From assembly GCA_947367255.1 (NCBI GenBank), contig CANBCZ010000011.1, forward strand, positions 1 to 56,099: 56,099 bases of DNA, written 5' to 3'. Origin of the DNA: an uncultured Alistipes sp. Lineage in GTDB: Bacteria > Bacteroidota > Bacteroidia > Bacteroidales > Rikenellaceae. The notes under the pieces are model-generated. The model was not told the DNA's origin and made no database searches. It was given only the letters and a program-made list of their open reading frames with translations. This document shows, piece after piece, positions 16,295 to 24,871 of the stretch; the stretch's first letter is position 1; the number at the start of each line of letters is the position of its first letter. The translations under genes were made by a program, and so were the position numbers.

Positions 16295-18028
16295 TTACTC
16301 CTCCTTCTGAGCCTCTATCCAAGCCTTAATCTCTGCTGTTGGCAGACCGAGCTTGTTCTTCTTATTGAAGCCGCAGAGGTCGTTGAAGAGCTTCATACCA
16401 CCGCTCTTTGCTGTACCGGCAAATGCCTCGAGGGTGATATAACCCATCTTCTGGATAGTCTCAACCCACTCGGCAGGGAGACCAGCCTCGGTATATACCT
16501 CGGCAGCGTCTGCGACAACCTTCTTCTCCGGACGCATAGTCGGGAAGAAGAGCACATCCTGAATAGATGTCTGACCGGTCATAAACATTGTCAGACGGTC
16601 GATACCCATACCCATACCAGAGCAGTTAGGCATACCGTACTCCAGTGCGCGAACAAAGTCCATATCGATAAACATAGCCTCATCGTCACCACGCTCAGAG
16701 AGTCGCATCTGCTCCTGGAAACGCTCGAGCTGATCGATTGGGTCGTTCAACTCAGAGTATGCGTTACAGAGCTCCTTACCGGCAACAAAGAGCTCGAAGC
16801 GCTCGGTAAGATCCTGATTGTCGCGGTGGCGCTTGCAGAGTGGCGACATCTCAATAGGATAGTCGCAGATAAATGTAGGCTGAACGAGGTCTGCCTCGCA
16901 ATACTGACCGAAGATAGCATCGATAAGCTTACCCTTACCCATTGTATCGTCAATCTCGACATTCAGGCGGGCACAAGCCTCACGCAGCTGAGCCTCGCTC
17001 TGACCGGTGATATCGTAGCCTGTCTTCTCAAGGATAGCGTCGGTCATTGTCAGACGACGGAACGGAGCCTTGAATGAGATGGTCTTGCCGTCAATCTCGA
17101 CATCTGTAGTACCGTTTACTGCGAGGGCAATACGCTCGAGCATATTCTCGGTAAACTCCATCATCCAGCGGTAGTCCTTGTAGGCGATATAGATCTCCAT
17201 ACAGGTAAACTCCGGGTTGTGAGTGCGGTCCATACCCTCGTTGCGGAAGTTCTTACCAAACTCGTAAACGCCATCAAAACCACCCACGATAAGGCGCTTG
17301 AGGTAGAGCTCGGTAGCTATTCGCATATAGAAGTCGATATCCAGCGCATTGTGGTGTGTGATGAACGGACGAGCCGATGCACCACCCGGAATTGGCTGGA
17401 GAATTGGTGTCTCGACCTCGAGACAGCCGTGCTCATTGAAGTACTCGCGCATTGTAGCGATAATCTTCGCACGCTTAACAAATACGTCACGAACCTTAGG
17501 ATTTACCACAAGGTCCACGTAACGCTGACGGTAGCGCACCTCAGGGTCTGTAAGAGCATCGAACTGCTGACCATCCTTCTCCTTTACGATTGGCAGCGGA
17601 CGGATAGACTTTGACAGAACGGTAAACTTACGGCAGTGTACAGAGAGCTCGCCTGTATTTGTGCGGAAAGCAAAACCCTCAACGCCGATAAAGTCACCAA
17701 TATCGAGCAACTTTTTGAATACGGTATTGTAGAGTGTCGGATCGCCCTCCGGACAGATGTCGTCACGACGAATATAGACCTGAATACGACCTGTGTGGTC
17801 CTGCAACTCGAAGAAAGATGCGCTACCCATAATACGGCGGCTCATCATACGACCGGCAATGGTCACGGTCTGAAACTTCTCCGGCTCGGCATCAAAACCT
17901 GCAGCAATATCGGCAGCCGATGCACTCACATCGAAACGCTCTGCCGGATATGGGTTGATACCAGCCTCACGCAGTGCGGCAAGGGACTTACGACGCAACT
18001 GCTCCTGTTCACTAAGATGTTCTATCAT
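16295..18028 (-). CDS. lysS: Lysyl-tRNA synthetase, class II
   Basis: Charges tRNA-Lys; cytosolic class IIb synthetase. 577 residues: OB-fold anticodon-binding domain ([29 protein letters not shown]) followed by the class II catalytic core with motif 2 ([20 protein letters not shown]) and motif 3 ([14 protein letters not shown]). A C-terminal extension of about 70 residues after motif 3 ([37 protein letters not shown]) matches the longer form found in Bacteroidetes. The start ATG at 18028 lies about 35 bp from its own promoter, whose -7 element overlaps the stop codon of the PAP2 gene upstream. Confidence 0.96.
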   Translation of the reverse strand: MIEHLSEQEQLRRKSLAALREAGINPYPAERFDVSASAADIAAGFDAEPEKFQTVTIAGRMMSRRIMGSASFFELQDHTGRIQVYIRRDDICPEGDPTLYNTVFKKLLDIGDFIGVEGFAFRTNTGELSVHCRKFTVLSKSIRPLPIVKEKDGQQFDALTDPEVRYRQRYVDLVVNPKVRDVFVKRAKIIATMREYFNEHGCLEVETPILQPIPGGASARPFITHHNALDIDFYMRIATELYLKRLIVGGFDGVYEFGKNFRNEGMDRTHNPEFTCMEIYIAYKDYRWMMEFTENMLERIALAVNGTTDVEIDGKTISFKAPFRRLTMTDAILEKTGYDITGQSEAQLREACARLNVEIDDTMGKGKLIDAIFGQYCEADLVQPTFICDYPIEMSPLCKRHRDNQDLTERFELFVAGKELCNAYSELNDPIDQLERFQEQMRLSERGDDEAMFIDMDFVRALEYGMPNCSGMGMGIDRLTMFMTGQTSIQDVLFFPTMRPEKKVVADAAEVYTEAGLPAEWVETIQKMGYITLEAFAGTAKSGGMKLFNDLCGFNKKNKLGLPTAEIKAWIEAQKEE

Positions 18029-18062
18029 AATCGTTATTATTTGTTTTCAACAAAAAAGCGCG

Positions 18063-18093
18063 CAAATTTAGCTATTTTTCAGCAGATTATCAA
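18063..18093 (-). promoter_or_regulatory. Promoter of lysS
   Basis: TAAATTTG (18070-18063, minus strand) with TTG at 18093-18091, 20 bp upstream. The -7 element overlaps the TAA of the PAP2 gene, so lysS can be transcribed separately from the operon upstream. Confidence 0.7.
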
Positions 18094-18655
18094 GTTTTCG
18101 CCACAAAAGATACATCGCACCGCCGGAAATAAGTCCCACAGCAAGACCCAGCAGAATATCCTGAGGGAAGTGGCAAGCAAGGTATATACGCGAATAGCTG
18201 ATTAGCAGCACGATAAAGGCGATAGTCAGACTATACCACCTTTTGCGCAGCACAAGAGCCGACAAAACAGCCATTGCAGCGGTAGTTGCAGCGTGCGCAG
18301 AGACCGTTCCGTATGGTCCGTGGGCATAGGAAACAACGTGTGCCAAATCACGCACGGCAATATCGAACATAGGGCGATGGCGAGCGGGGAAATCTGCCCA
18401 CACACTCTTCAGCAGACCTGTATGTTTGAATATTCCGCAGAGCATATCGGCAAAGCCCATAGCGAGCGCCAAACAGACCAAAAAGGCAATAAGGCTCTTC
18501 CAGCCATACTTTCGCAGCACAACCCAAGCGATAAAGAGGTAGAGCGGCAGCCACATAACCACCCCCGAGATGGCACTCATAATCGAGTCCAGCACAGCTC
18601 CGCCATCGAAATTGAGCCACAGAAAGAGTCGCTCGTCAATATTTAATTCGTTCAT
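18068..18655 (-). CDS. PAP2-family membrane phosphatase
   Basis: Integral membrane phosphatase of the PAP2 superfamily, which dephosphorylates lipid phosphates such as undecaprenyl pyrophosphate or phosphatidate. About 195 residues with five or six hydrophobic segments. The three signature motifs are present in order: RHRPMFD (motif 1, shortened), YGTVSAHAATTAA (motif 2, with SAH instead of SGH) and SRIYLACHFPQD (motif 3, catalytic His). I prefer the ATG at 18655 to a TTG at 18661. It begins 6 bp after the alkaline phosphatase gene and is probably its operon partner. Whether it recycles undecaprenyl phosphate or acts on lipid A cannot be told. Confidence 0.88.
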   Translation of the reverse strand: MNELNIDERLFLWLNFDGGAVLDSIMSAISGVVMWLPLYLFIAWVVLRKYGWKSLIAFLVCLALAMGFADMLCGIFKHTGLLKSVWADFPARHRPMFDIAVRDLAHVVSYAHGPYGTVSAHAATTAAMAVLSALVLRKRWYSLTIAFIVLLISYSRIYLACHFPQDILLGLAVGLISGGAMYLLWRKLDNLLKNS

Positions 18656-18661
18656 ATACAA

Positions 18662-20050
18662 CTACTTAAGTGGCAGTGACGCAATCTTGGCAATAACCTT
18701 TGGGATGTCGGTATTGTCGTAGCACTCACGGAACAACTCCGCGCCCACACCCTTTACATAGAGTGGCACCTGCATACCCGTATGGTCGAGGCTTATCCAC
18801 TTTATTTTCGCATATCTGTTAAGGACTCCGACAGCCAAAGATGCGAGTTTTTCGTTATGGTTATAGAGGCTCACCACCTCCTCTGCATCGCGGACAAAAT
18901 CCTGCTCAAAACACTCCTTGAGCAGCTCTTCATCCTCTGCCGACAACTCTACCTTATCCCACAGACCAAGCTCGGTTGTAAGCAATTTTTTCATACTCTC
19001 CCACTCAAGGTCTCCACTATTGCGCATAGCTCTCATCTTTGCCGTAAGGGCAACCATAGAGCACTGCTGCCAAGCCAGCTTCTCCGGATACATAAAGTAG
19101 TCGTTGCTACCGAGGCTCAGACCGCCCGTTTCGTGGTCGGCAGTAATGACAATAAGTGTCTGCTTCGGGTGCTTTGCATAGAAATCGAGCGCCAGCTGAA
19201 CCGAACGAGAGAGGTCATTCACCTCCTCAAAGGTGGTCACAGCGTCGTTATCGTGAGCACAATAGTCCAAGTGCCCCGCCTCGACCATAAGGAAAAATCC
19301 CTTTGAGGTAGCCTTACGCTCCAGATAGTCGATAGCCACAGCCGTATAATCGACAATAGAGTGGTCGCCCGGTTTACAATCGACTGCATATTCGAGGGTC
19401 TGCTTTTTGAGATTCGGACCGAGGAGCAGCACGCGCTTATCTTTGATATCATAGACCGCCTTAGGGTCCTGCACAACCTCCACGCCTGCCTCCTTAGCCA
19501 TATCGACGCACTGCTGTGCACTCTTTCCGCTGCGCTTTGTGAGAATCGACGCGCCTGCCGCAAAGTCCACCTTCGAAGCAAGGAGCTGCTCAAAGAGTTT
19601 TCCATAACTGCTGCGCGACTTGTCATGGGCAAAAAATGCGCTCGGCGTTGCATGATTTACCGCCACATTGGTAGCCACACCGACCTTCATACCACGCTCA
19701 GAGGCAAGTTCGGCAATAGTTACGGCAGGCACCACCTCTGCATCCACACCCATATAGCCATTAACAGACTTTACACCGGAGGCAAGAGCCGTAGCAGCCG
19801 CCGAGGAGTCGGTAACAAGGGACGATGCGGAGTGGTTTGTAACATACGAACGAATCGGAAAACGGGTAAAGCTCAGTTTGCCATTATCCGCCATATCTGT
19901 ATGAACAGCAGCATTATAGAGCTCTGTGCCGTGAATATGGTTGATACCGAGTCCGTCACCGATAAAGTAGAAGATATACTTTGCCTGTTGCGCAGCCGAT
20001 GTTGCGACAACAAATAGTAACAGCGTCACAAAGGTCAGTAGCTTTTTCAT
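18662..20050 (-). CDS. Alkaline phosphatase
   Basis: Periplasmic or secreted PhoA-superfamily phosphomonoesterase. 462 residues with a signal peptide ending VVATSAAQ (cleavage near residue 20). Metal and nucleophile motifs: FIGDGLGINH (first metal Asp), VTDSSAAATALASG (Ser nucleophile), GHLDYCAHDND (His/Asp ligands) and ITADHETGG (metal His). It lies between the zinc protease gene (4 bp upstream) and the PAP2 gene (6 bp downstream), so this is a three-gene envelope operon with two phosphatases. No Pho box is recognised, so phosphate control is unproven. Confidence 0.94.
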   Translation of the reverse strand: MKKLLTFVTLLLFVVATSAAQQAKYIFYFIGDGLGINHIHGTELYNAAVHTDMADNGKLSFTRFPIRSYVTNHSASSLVTDSSAAATALASGVKSVNGYMGVDAEVVPAVTIAELASERGMKVGVATNVAVNHATPSAFFAHDKSRSSYGKLFEQLLASKVDFAAGASILTKRSGKSAQQCVDMAKEAGVEVVQDPKAVYDIKDKRVLLLGPNLKKQTLEYAVDCKPGDHSIVDYTAVAIDYLERKATSKGFFLMVEAGHLDYCAHDNDAVTTFEEVNDLSRSVQLALDFYAKHPKQTLIVITADHETGGLSLGSNDYFMYPEKLAWQQCSMVALTAKMRAMRNSGDLEWESMKKLLTTELGLWDKVELSAEDEELLKECFEQDFVRDAEEVVSLYNHNEKLASLAVGVLNRYAKIKWISLDHTGMQVPLYVKGVGAELFRECYDNTDIPKVIAKIASLPLK

Positions 20051-20054
20051 ATTT

Positions 20055-20807
20055 TTAATCCCTTCTATTGTTAATCAATGCAATATAGTAGAGCAGCGAA
20101 GCTATTGCCGAGAGTGCTGCCACAAGGTATGTACGAGCAGCCCAACGCAGCGAAATCTTCGCACCATCCATCTCGTCTGTCTGCAGTGTACGGGTACTCT
20201 GCAACCACTCCAGAGCCCTATCCGAGGCGTTATACTCTACCGGAAGGGTCACAATCGAGAAGATAGCCGACATTGCAATCATACCGACACCGATCCAGCA
20301 GACAATCGAATTTCCGGAGACGCTCATCATAATAAGACCGAGGATAATCACCCACTGTGCAAGTGATGCCGAGAAGTTTACCACCGGCACAAGCGCCGAA
20401 CGCAATTTGAGCGGGGCATAACCCTCTGCGTGCTGTATAGCGTGACCGCACTCGTGGCAAGCCACAGCGGCAGCGGCAATACTTCGGCTCGAATAGACCG
20501 CATCCGAGAGGTTTACAGTAAGCGTTCCCGGATTGTAGTGGTCGGTAAGCTGACCGCCGACATGTGTTACGCGAACATTATAGATATTATGGTCGCGCAG
20601 CATCTTCTCCGCAATTTCTGCACCTGTCATTCCGTTAGATATAAAGACCTTGGAATACTTATTGAAGACCGACTTGAGTCGAAACTGCACAATCATTCCC
20701 ACAACGGCGATTATTATCGTAATAAAAAACGCCTCCGAGGTGGTAAGATTGGTCAAGAGAGCCGATTGCTCCCCGTAGTTACCCGATAAAAGAAGTGTTG
20801 TTATCAT
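20055..20807 (-). CDS. Membrane zinc metallopeptidase, YugP family
   Basis: Neutral zinc metallopeptidase of the YugP/Zn-protease_2 family, inner-membrane anchored. About 250 residues from the ATG at 20807; a TTG at 20828 would add seven residues but lies on the edge of the promoter region. Features: N-terminal transmembrane helix (AFFITIIIAVVGMIVQF), zinc motif HECGH at residues 118-122, two to three more hydrophobic helices (VVNFSASLAQWVIILGLIMM and following) and the family segment PVEYNASDRALEWL. Substrate unknown. First gene of the operon with alkaline phosphatase and PAP2 phosphatase, transcribed divergently from guaD. Confidence 0.9.
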   Translation of the reverse strand: MITTLLLSGNYGEQSALLTNLTTSEAFFITIIIAVVGMIVQFRLKSVFNKYSKVFISNGMTGAEIAEKMLRDHNIYNVRVTHVGGQLTDHYNPGTLTVNLSDAVYSSRSIAAAAVACHECGHAIQHAEGYAPLKLRSALVPVVNFSASLAQWVIILGLIMMSVSGNSIVCWIGVGMIAMSAIFSIVTLPVEYNASDRALEWLQSTRTLQTDEMDGAKISLRWAARTYLVAALSAIASLLYYIALINNRRD

Positions 20808-20838
20808 AATTTTGTTGTTTATTCTCAAATAATACGCG

Positions 20839-20846
20839 CAAAGTTA
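20839..20846 (-). promoter_or_regulatory. -7 element for the zinc protease operon
   Basis: TAACTTTG on the minus strand; predicted start near 20833, about 25 nt before the ATG at 20807. No clear TTG is seen at the -33 position. Confidence 0.6.
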
Positions 20847-20858
20847 TGAAAAATTGTG

Positions 20859-20866
20859 TAAATTTG
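20859..20866 (+). promoter_or_regulatory. -7 element for guaD
   Basis: TAAATTTG lies only 4 bp before the guaD ATG, so the transcript probably begins at or within a base or two of the start codon (leaderless). The -33 element is weak. Confidence 0.55.
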
Positions 20867-20870
20867 CATT

Positions 20871-21359
20871 ATGAATAGTACTATTTTTTCAAAGGAGGAC
20901 GAAAAGTTCATGCAGCAGGCTATTGATTTATCAATAGAAAATGTCGCAAATGATGGCGGACCGTTCGGTGCGGTGATAGTCCGCGACGGAGAGGTTATTG
21001 CCACCGGAACAAACAGAGTTACAGCAACCTGTGACCCTACGGCACATGCCGAGGTGAGCGCTATTCGTGCCGCCTGCGCAAAGCTTGGTGACTTCAAGCT
21101 TGCGGGCTGCACCATCTACTCCTCGTGCGAGCCGTGTCCGATGTGTCTGAGTGCACTCTATTGGGCAGGTGTAGAGCGCATCTTCTACGGAAATACGAAG
21201 GAGGATGCCAAGGCTATCAATTTCGACGATTCGTTCATCTACGACCAGATCGCTCTCGACTATTCAGAGCGTTCGATACCTTGCATCAACATTATGCGTG
21301 AGCAGGCACTTGCGGGCTTCAAGGCATGGAGTGACAAGGAGGATAAAATACTATATTAG
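20871..21359 (+). CDS. guaD: Guanine deaminase (cytidine-deaminase fold)
   Basis: Converts guanine to xanthine in purine salvage; cytosolic zinc hydrolase of the CDA superfamily rather than the amidohydrolase type. 162 residues. Zinc site: H59-A-E61 (DPTAHAEV) and C89/C92 (SSCEPCPMC). The segments GGPFGAVIV and NFDDSFIYDQI closely resemble Bacillus subtilis GuaD and set it apart from tRNA adenosine deaminase TadA. The ATG is 4 bp from its -7 element. It is followed 15 bp later by the LolC/E-type permease gene and heads a five-gene run of otherwise envelope and quinone genes. Confidence 0.88.
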   Translation: MNSTIFSKEDEKFMQQAIDLSIENVANDGGPFGAVIVRDGEVIATGTNRVTATCDPTAHAEVSAIRAACAKLGDFKLAGCTIYSSCEPCPMCLSALYWAGVERIFYGNTKEDAKAINFDDSFIYDQIALDYSERSIPCINIMREQALAGFKAWSDKEDKILY

Positions 21360-21374
21360 AGCCAATTACAGAAG

Positions 21375-22607
21375 ATGAACCTACCGTTATTCATAGCTAA
21401 CCGAACTGCAAAATCATCCACCTCTACACAGAGCACAATGGTTCGCATAGCCACTGCTGCTGTAGCGGTGAGCATTGCCGTTATGACAATCACTTTAGCG
21501 GTAGTTTTCGGATTCAAAAAGGAGATATACGCAACCATCTCCGACCTCTCCTCAGACATAACCATAACTGACCTGTCGGCACTCTATGGCGCAGAGATCA
21601 GACCAATAAAACGCAGCGACTCCTTAGAGAAGGTTTTCGCTGAGACTGAGGGTGTTACAACAATCGACGGCTATGCTATGCGAGGCTCGGTCATTCGCTC
21701 CAAAAGCGGTGCCACCGGCATAGTTATAAAGGGTATTCCTTCATTAGACCCCAAATCGGCAATGGCGCGAACCCTTATCGACGGCACGCTTCCTCGCACC
21801 GAAGAGAGTCGCTACAAGGAGCTGATACTCCCCGAAAATGTCGCTACAGAGCTCGACATAGCCGTTGGCGACAGGGTCGAGTTGCTATCAATCGAGGAGC
21901 AGAGTTTGCCGAGCAGAGATATATTTAAGGTGTGCGGCATCTACAACACTATGGGCGATATGGCAATAACTATTGCACTGACCGACATCCGTAACGTTCA
22001 GAAGCTCAACGGCTGGGATTACGACACCTTCTCGGGTTTTGAGGCGGATGTTGCCGACAAATACTCCGTCGAGGAGGTTGCAGAGCAGTTGAATTGGAAC
22101 ATTTTCGACCATTTCGAGGGTACCGAAAACCTCTCTGCAGTGGCGGCAAGTCAGATGTATGCCAACATCTTTGCGTGGCTTCAAACACACGACATAAATG
22201 CTGCGGTAATTATCGTCATTATGTTTGTCGTTGCGCTGTTCAATATGGTTACGGCGCTGCTCATACTGCTCTTTGAGCGCACTCGTATGGTCGGTATTCT
22301 GAAGAGTTTAGGAATGAACAATCGCTCCATTCGCGAGATATTCCTCTATCAGGCAGCGCGTATCGTAGGCATAGGTCTTACTATCGGCAATGTGGTAGCT
22401 ATTGTGCTGATAATCATACAGAAATACACCGGAGTAATAAAGCTCGACTCTTCGGCATATTTTGTTTCGCATGTACCTGTCTCCATAGGAGTTGTGGAGA
22501 TTTTGATAATAAACACTATCTTTGCAGCTGCAATACTCTCGCTACTCTTTGTCGCAACGGCAATAGTATCGCGAATAGAGCCCGCAGAGAGTGTAAAATA
22601 CGAATAA
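21375..22607 (+). CDS. LolC/LolE-type ABC transporter permease
   Basis: Inner-membrane permease of the MacB/FtsX-like family, probably part of a lipoprotein-releasing complex. 410 residues: one N-terminal transmembrane helix (IATAAVAVSIAVMTITLAVV), a large periplasmic MacB_PCD-like domain (about 50-270), then three helices in the FtsX domain (AAVIIVIMFVVALFNMVTAL, IVGIGLTIGNVVAIVLIIIQ and a C-terminal one). The segment FERTRMVGILKSLGMNNRSI is typical of LolC/E. No ATPase gene (lolD) is adjacent. Two bases separate its stop from menG. Confidence 0.88.
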   Translation: MNLPLFIANRTAKSSTSTQSTMVRIATAAVAVSIAVMTITLAVVFGFKKEIYATISDLSSDITITDLSALYGAEIRPIKRSDSLEKVFAETEGVTTIDGYAMRGSVIRSKSGATGIVIKGIPSLDPKSAMARTLIDGTLPRTEESRYKELILPENVATELDIAVGDRVELLSIEEQSLPSRDIFKVCGIYNTMGDMAITIALTDIRNVQKLNGWDYDTFSGFEADVADKYSVEEVAEQLNWNIFDHFEGTENLSAVAASQMYANIFAWLQTHDINAAVIIVIMFVVALFNMVTALLILLFERTRMVGILKSLGMNNRSIREIFLYQAARIVGIGLTIGNVVAIVLIIIQKYTGVIKLDSSAYFVSHVPVSIGVVEILIINTIFAAAILSLLFVATAIVSRIEPAESVKYE

Positions 22608-22609
22608 CT

Positions 22610-23317
22610 ATGAGTGAAGTAAAACCTCAAACCGAGCAGGTTAAGCAGATGTTTGACGACATCGCACCGACATACGACCGTCTCAACCACATACTCTCAT
22701 TGTCTATTGACAAACTTTGGCGTCGCAGAGTGGTAAAATCGCTCCGCAAGCTGGGTGCAAAGGAGATTTTGGATATCGCCACAGGCACGGGAGATCTCGC
22801 TATTGCTATGGCAGAGAAGATTGAGGGCTCGACCATCTGCGGTGCAGACCTCTCGCCCGAGATGCTTGCCGTAGCGCGCCGTAAGGTTGCAAAGGCTGGA
22901 CTTGAGAGTCGCATAACCCTTATGGAGGGCAATGCAGAGAAGTTGGAGCTACAGTCGGAGAGCGTAGATGCAGTGACAATAGCCTTCGGCATCCGCAACT
23001 TCGAGAATAAGGAGAGTTGCCTTATTGAGTTGCGCAGAATATTGCGTCAGGGTGGACACTTGGTCATCCTCGAGTTCTCCAACCCCAAGAGTAAGCTTAT
23101 CGGTTGGTTCTACCGTCTCTACTCGCACAAAATCCTGCCATGGGTGGGCGGACTTATCTCTCGCAACCGTTCGGCATACGAGTATCTGCCGGCATCGGTA
23201 GATAGTTTTCCGAACCCCGAGTTATTCTCGCAAATTATTGAGAGCGCGGGATTTACAATGGTTAAACGCCGTAGCCAGAGCTTCGGCATAGCACAGATTT
23301 ATATAGCACAGAAGTAA
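22610..23317 (+). CDS. menG: Demethylmenaquinone methyltransferase
   Basis: S-adenosylmethionine-dependent C-methylation, the final step of menaquinone synthesis (UbiE/MenG family). 235 residues. The SAM-binding motif I is DIATGTGDLAIAM (about residues 66-78), with GADLSPEML after it; family signatures are YDRLNHILSLSIDKLWRR near the N terminus and AFGIRNFENKE. The dual name UbiE/MenG applies, but Bacteroidetes use menaquinone, so MenG is chosen. The stop TAA shares its last base with the next gene's ATG, so translation is coupled. Confidence 0.94.
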   Translation: MSEVKPQTEQVKQMFDDIAPTYDRLNHILSLSIDKLWRRRVVKSLRKLGAKEILDIATGTGDLAIAMAEKIEGSTICGADLSPEMLAVARRKVAKAGLESRITLMEGNAEKLELQSESVDAVTIAFGIRNFENKESCLIELRRILRQGGHLVILEFSNPKSKLIGWFYRLYSHKILPWVGGLISRNRSAYEYLPASVDSFPNPELFSQIIESAGFTMVKRRSQSFGIAQIYIAQK

Positions 23318-23805
23318 TGAAAAAATTTTTAGCAATAGTTGTCATCATCTTCTCACTCTTTACCGCAGGTTGTTCCCAGAAGAAGAGTGCCGCCGAGCGT
23401 ATTCAGGAGAAGTTAGGCATTGAAGGTATCGAAAACATAACCGGCTCCCTCTCCGGAGGTTGGGTTGTCACCCTGCGTGTACGCAACGAAACCGGTTACA
23501 CACCTGTTCTCAAGACGGGCGAGGGCGATCTCTACTGCGACAATGTACTTACGGCACACGCCTCACTGATGGCACCGGTAACAGTTCCCAAAAAGGGTAT
23601 TCACGCGGTAGATATACCTCTTGAGATCAAGCTGCACAACCCTCTGCGCGCCATAGCTCTGCTGGCGAAGTTCGGAGAGAAGAATTTTGACGGTATCGAG
23701 ATAGCCTTCGACTCGGACATCGAGGTTATGGGTATCAAGAAGCACTTCGGCAGTCCGAGAGTTGCCGCGACAGAGTTGCTAAACAAATTGGGAGCCTCTA
23801 AATAA
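23317..23805 (+). CDS. LEA-like small lipoprotein
   Basis: 162 residues with a lipoprotein signal (IVVIIFSLFTAGC, Cys about 19). The mature part has beta strands such as GGWVVTLRVRNETGYTP, DLYCDNVLTAHASL and VTVPKKGIHAVDIPLEIKL, resembling late-embryogenesis-abundant type-2 (LEA14) beta-sandwich domains that occur in bacterial lipoproteins. No catalytic motif. It overlaps menG by one base and is followed 9 bp later by a SPOR-like gene, so all belong to one transcript. Function unknown; a periplasmic structural or binding role is likely. Confidence 0.7.
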   Translation: MKKFLAIVVIIFSLFTAGCSQKKSAAERIQEKLGIEGIENITGSLSGGWVVTLRVRNETGYTPVLKTGEGDLYCDNVLTAHASLMAPVTVPKKGIHAVDIPLEIKLHNPLRAIALLAKFGEKNFDGIEIAFDSDIEVMGIKKHFGSPRVAATELLNKLGASK

Positions 23806-23814
23806 TATAATAGG

Positions 23815-24273
23815 ATGAAAAAGTTACTTATCGCAATATCGCTCTTTGCAGCCTTTGCCATTTCGGCACAGAACCTGCGCACATTCAAGGAGCACCTCGC
23901 CTCACCTGTTCAGGTAGATTCGCTGACCACCATACGCTCCACCGTAGAGGTCACCGAGCACGGCGATGCGGCACAGATTACAGGTCGTGTAGCGCCAAAT
24001 CGCGCTACGAGCGTCAATGGTTACCGCATTATGCTCTTTATGAGCAACTCGCAGAGTGCGCGCGCGGACGCCTTTGCCGCCTGCGACTCGCTTGCAGTGC
24101 GTATGCCACAGCTCAAGACATACGTTACCTACGACAATCCATACTTCAAAGTGGCTGCCGGAAACTGCACAACTCAGGAGGAGGCACTCATCCTGCTCGA
24201 GCGCATCAAACCGACCTTCCCAAAGGCATTTATCATGCGTGAAAGTATCCCGATGGAGGAGTTAAAGCGCTAA
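23815..24273 (+). CDS. Small exported SPOR-like protein
   Basis: 152 residues with a cleavable signal peptide (LLIAISLFAAFAISAQ). Residues about 60-145 (GYRIMLFMSNSQSARADAF, YVTYDNPYFKVAAGNCTTQE, ALILLERIKPTFPKAFIMRE) follow the beta-alpha-beta pattern of a SPOR domain, which binds denuded glycan strands of peptidoglycan at division sites. It is the last gene of the guaD operon. SPOR proteins of this size are common in Bacteroidales; the specific role is unknown. Confidence 0.75.
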   Translation: MKKLLIAISLFAAFAISAQNLRTFKEHLASPVQVDSLTTIRSTVEVTEHGDAAQITGRVAPNRATSVNGYRIMLFMSNSQSARADAFAACDSLAVRMPQLKTYVTYDNPYFKVAAGNCTTQEEALILLERIKPTFPKAFIMRESIPMEELKR

Positions 24274-24296
24274 ATCTGCATTTTAGTAACAAAAAA

Positions 24297-24328
24297 TTTG
24301 CATTTTTCAAAAATTGGGCTTAACTTTG
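24297..24328 (+). promoter_or_regulatory. Promoter of the Cys-rich lipoprotein gene
   Basis: TTTG at 24297-24300, a 20 bp spacer and TAACTTTG at 24321-24328. Both elements match the Bacteroidetes consensus; predicted start near 24333 gives a leader of about 35 nt. Confidence 0.8.
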
Positions 24329-24367
24329 GGTGTGAATTTTTTGTTTAACACTTAAAACTTGAAGATT

Positions 24368-24682
24368 ATGAAGAAGATTCTTTCGTTGGTAGTAGTAATT
24401 GCAGCTCTTGCAATGGTAGGTTGCTGTGGTAACAATAATAAGAAGGCTTCATCTTGCGAGAAGGCTGCTTGCGAGCAGTGCGTAGAGGCTGCTGAGGCAG
24501 CTGCTGCACCTTGTCAGGCAGAGTGCGCAGAGAAGGCTGAGTGTCAGAAGGAGTGCTGCAAGGACAAGGCAGAGTGCAAGGGCGACTGCAATAAGGAGGG
24601 TTGCGAGAAGGCTGCTGATTGTCAGAAAAAGGCAGAGTGCGAGAAGGCTGCTGAGTGCCAGAAGCCTTGTAGCAAGCAGTAA
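24368..24682 (+). CDS. Cys-rich lipoprotein, possibly metal-binding
   Basis: 104 residues from the ATG at 24368 (a TTG at 24359 is less likely). A lipoprotein signal (ILSLVVVIAALAMVGC) is followed by a mature region built from irregular repeats of the type KAEC, KAAxC and KEGC, with 17 cysteines in total and many Glu/Lys/Ala residues. There is no aromatic residue in the mature part. The composition resembles metallothioneins or Cys-rich surface proteins, so metal binding or redox buffering at the membrane is possible, but no family is recognised. It has its own promoter and a strong terminator, so it is monocistronic, and the codons look like those of its neighbours. Confidence 0.8.
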   Translation: MKKILSLVVVIAALAMVGCCGNNNKKASSCEKAACEQCVEAAEAAAAPCQAECAEKAECQKECCKDKAECKGDCNKEGCEKAADCQKKAECEKAAECQKPCSKQ

Positions 24683-24703
24683 TTACACTTTACTAAGAAC
24701 AAG

Positions 24704-24740
24704 GAGGGTGTCCAGCAACTATTGGACACCCTCTTTTTTT
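24704..24740 (+). terminator. Terminator of the Cys-rich lipoprotein gene
   Basis: Perfect 11 bp stem GAGGGTGTCCA (24704-24714 with 24723-24733), 8-base loop, followed by seven T. Confidence 0.95.
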
Positions 24741-24743
24741 GTG

Positions 24744-24867
24744 AGAATTTGTATAACAAGAGCTATTTTGAAGCTGCTCGCAGGTTGGGAAAGCGGAGTT
24801 TACTCTGTCGCAAATGAGCATTTCCCGAGCAAGGCAGATGCCGAAAGAGCCTTGTTATACAGATTCT
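24744..24867. repeat. Large nested inverted-repeat element
   Basis: The outer arms AGAAT.TT.GTATAACAAG (24744-24760) pair with CTTGTTATAC.AG.ATTCT (24851-24867). Nested inside are GCTCG/CGAGC (24776-24780 with 24826-24830), GGGAAA/TTTCCC (24787-24792 with 24821-24826; one base shared), GAG-TTTA-CTC, and a separate GGC-AGAT-GCC hairpin (24833-24842). It starts three bases after the T tract of a terminator and ends 4 bp before the stop codon of the sigma-54 regulator on the other strand. Confidence 0.75.
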
Positions 24868-24871
24868 TTTG

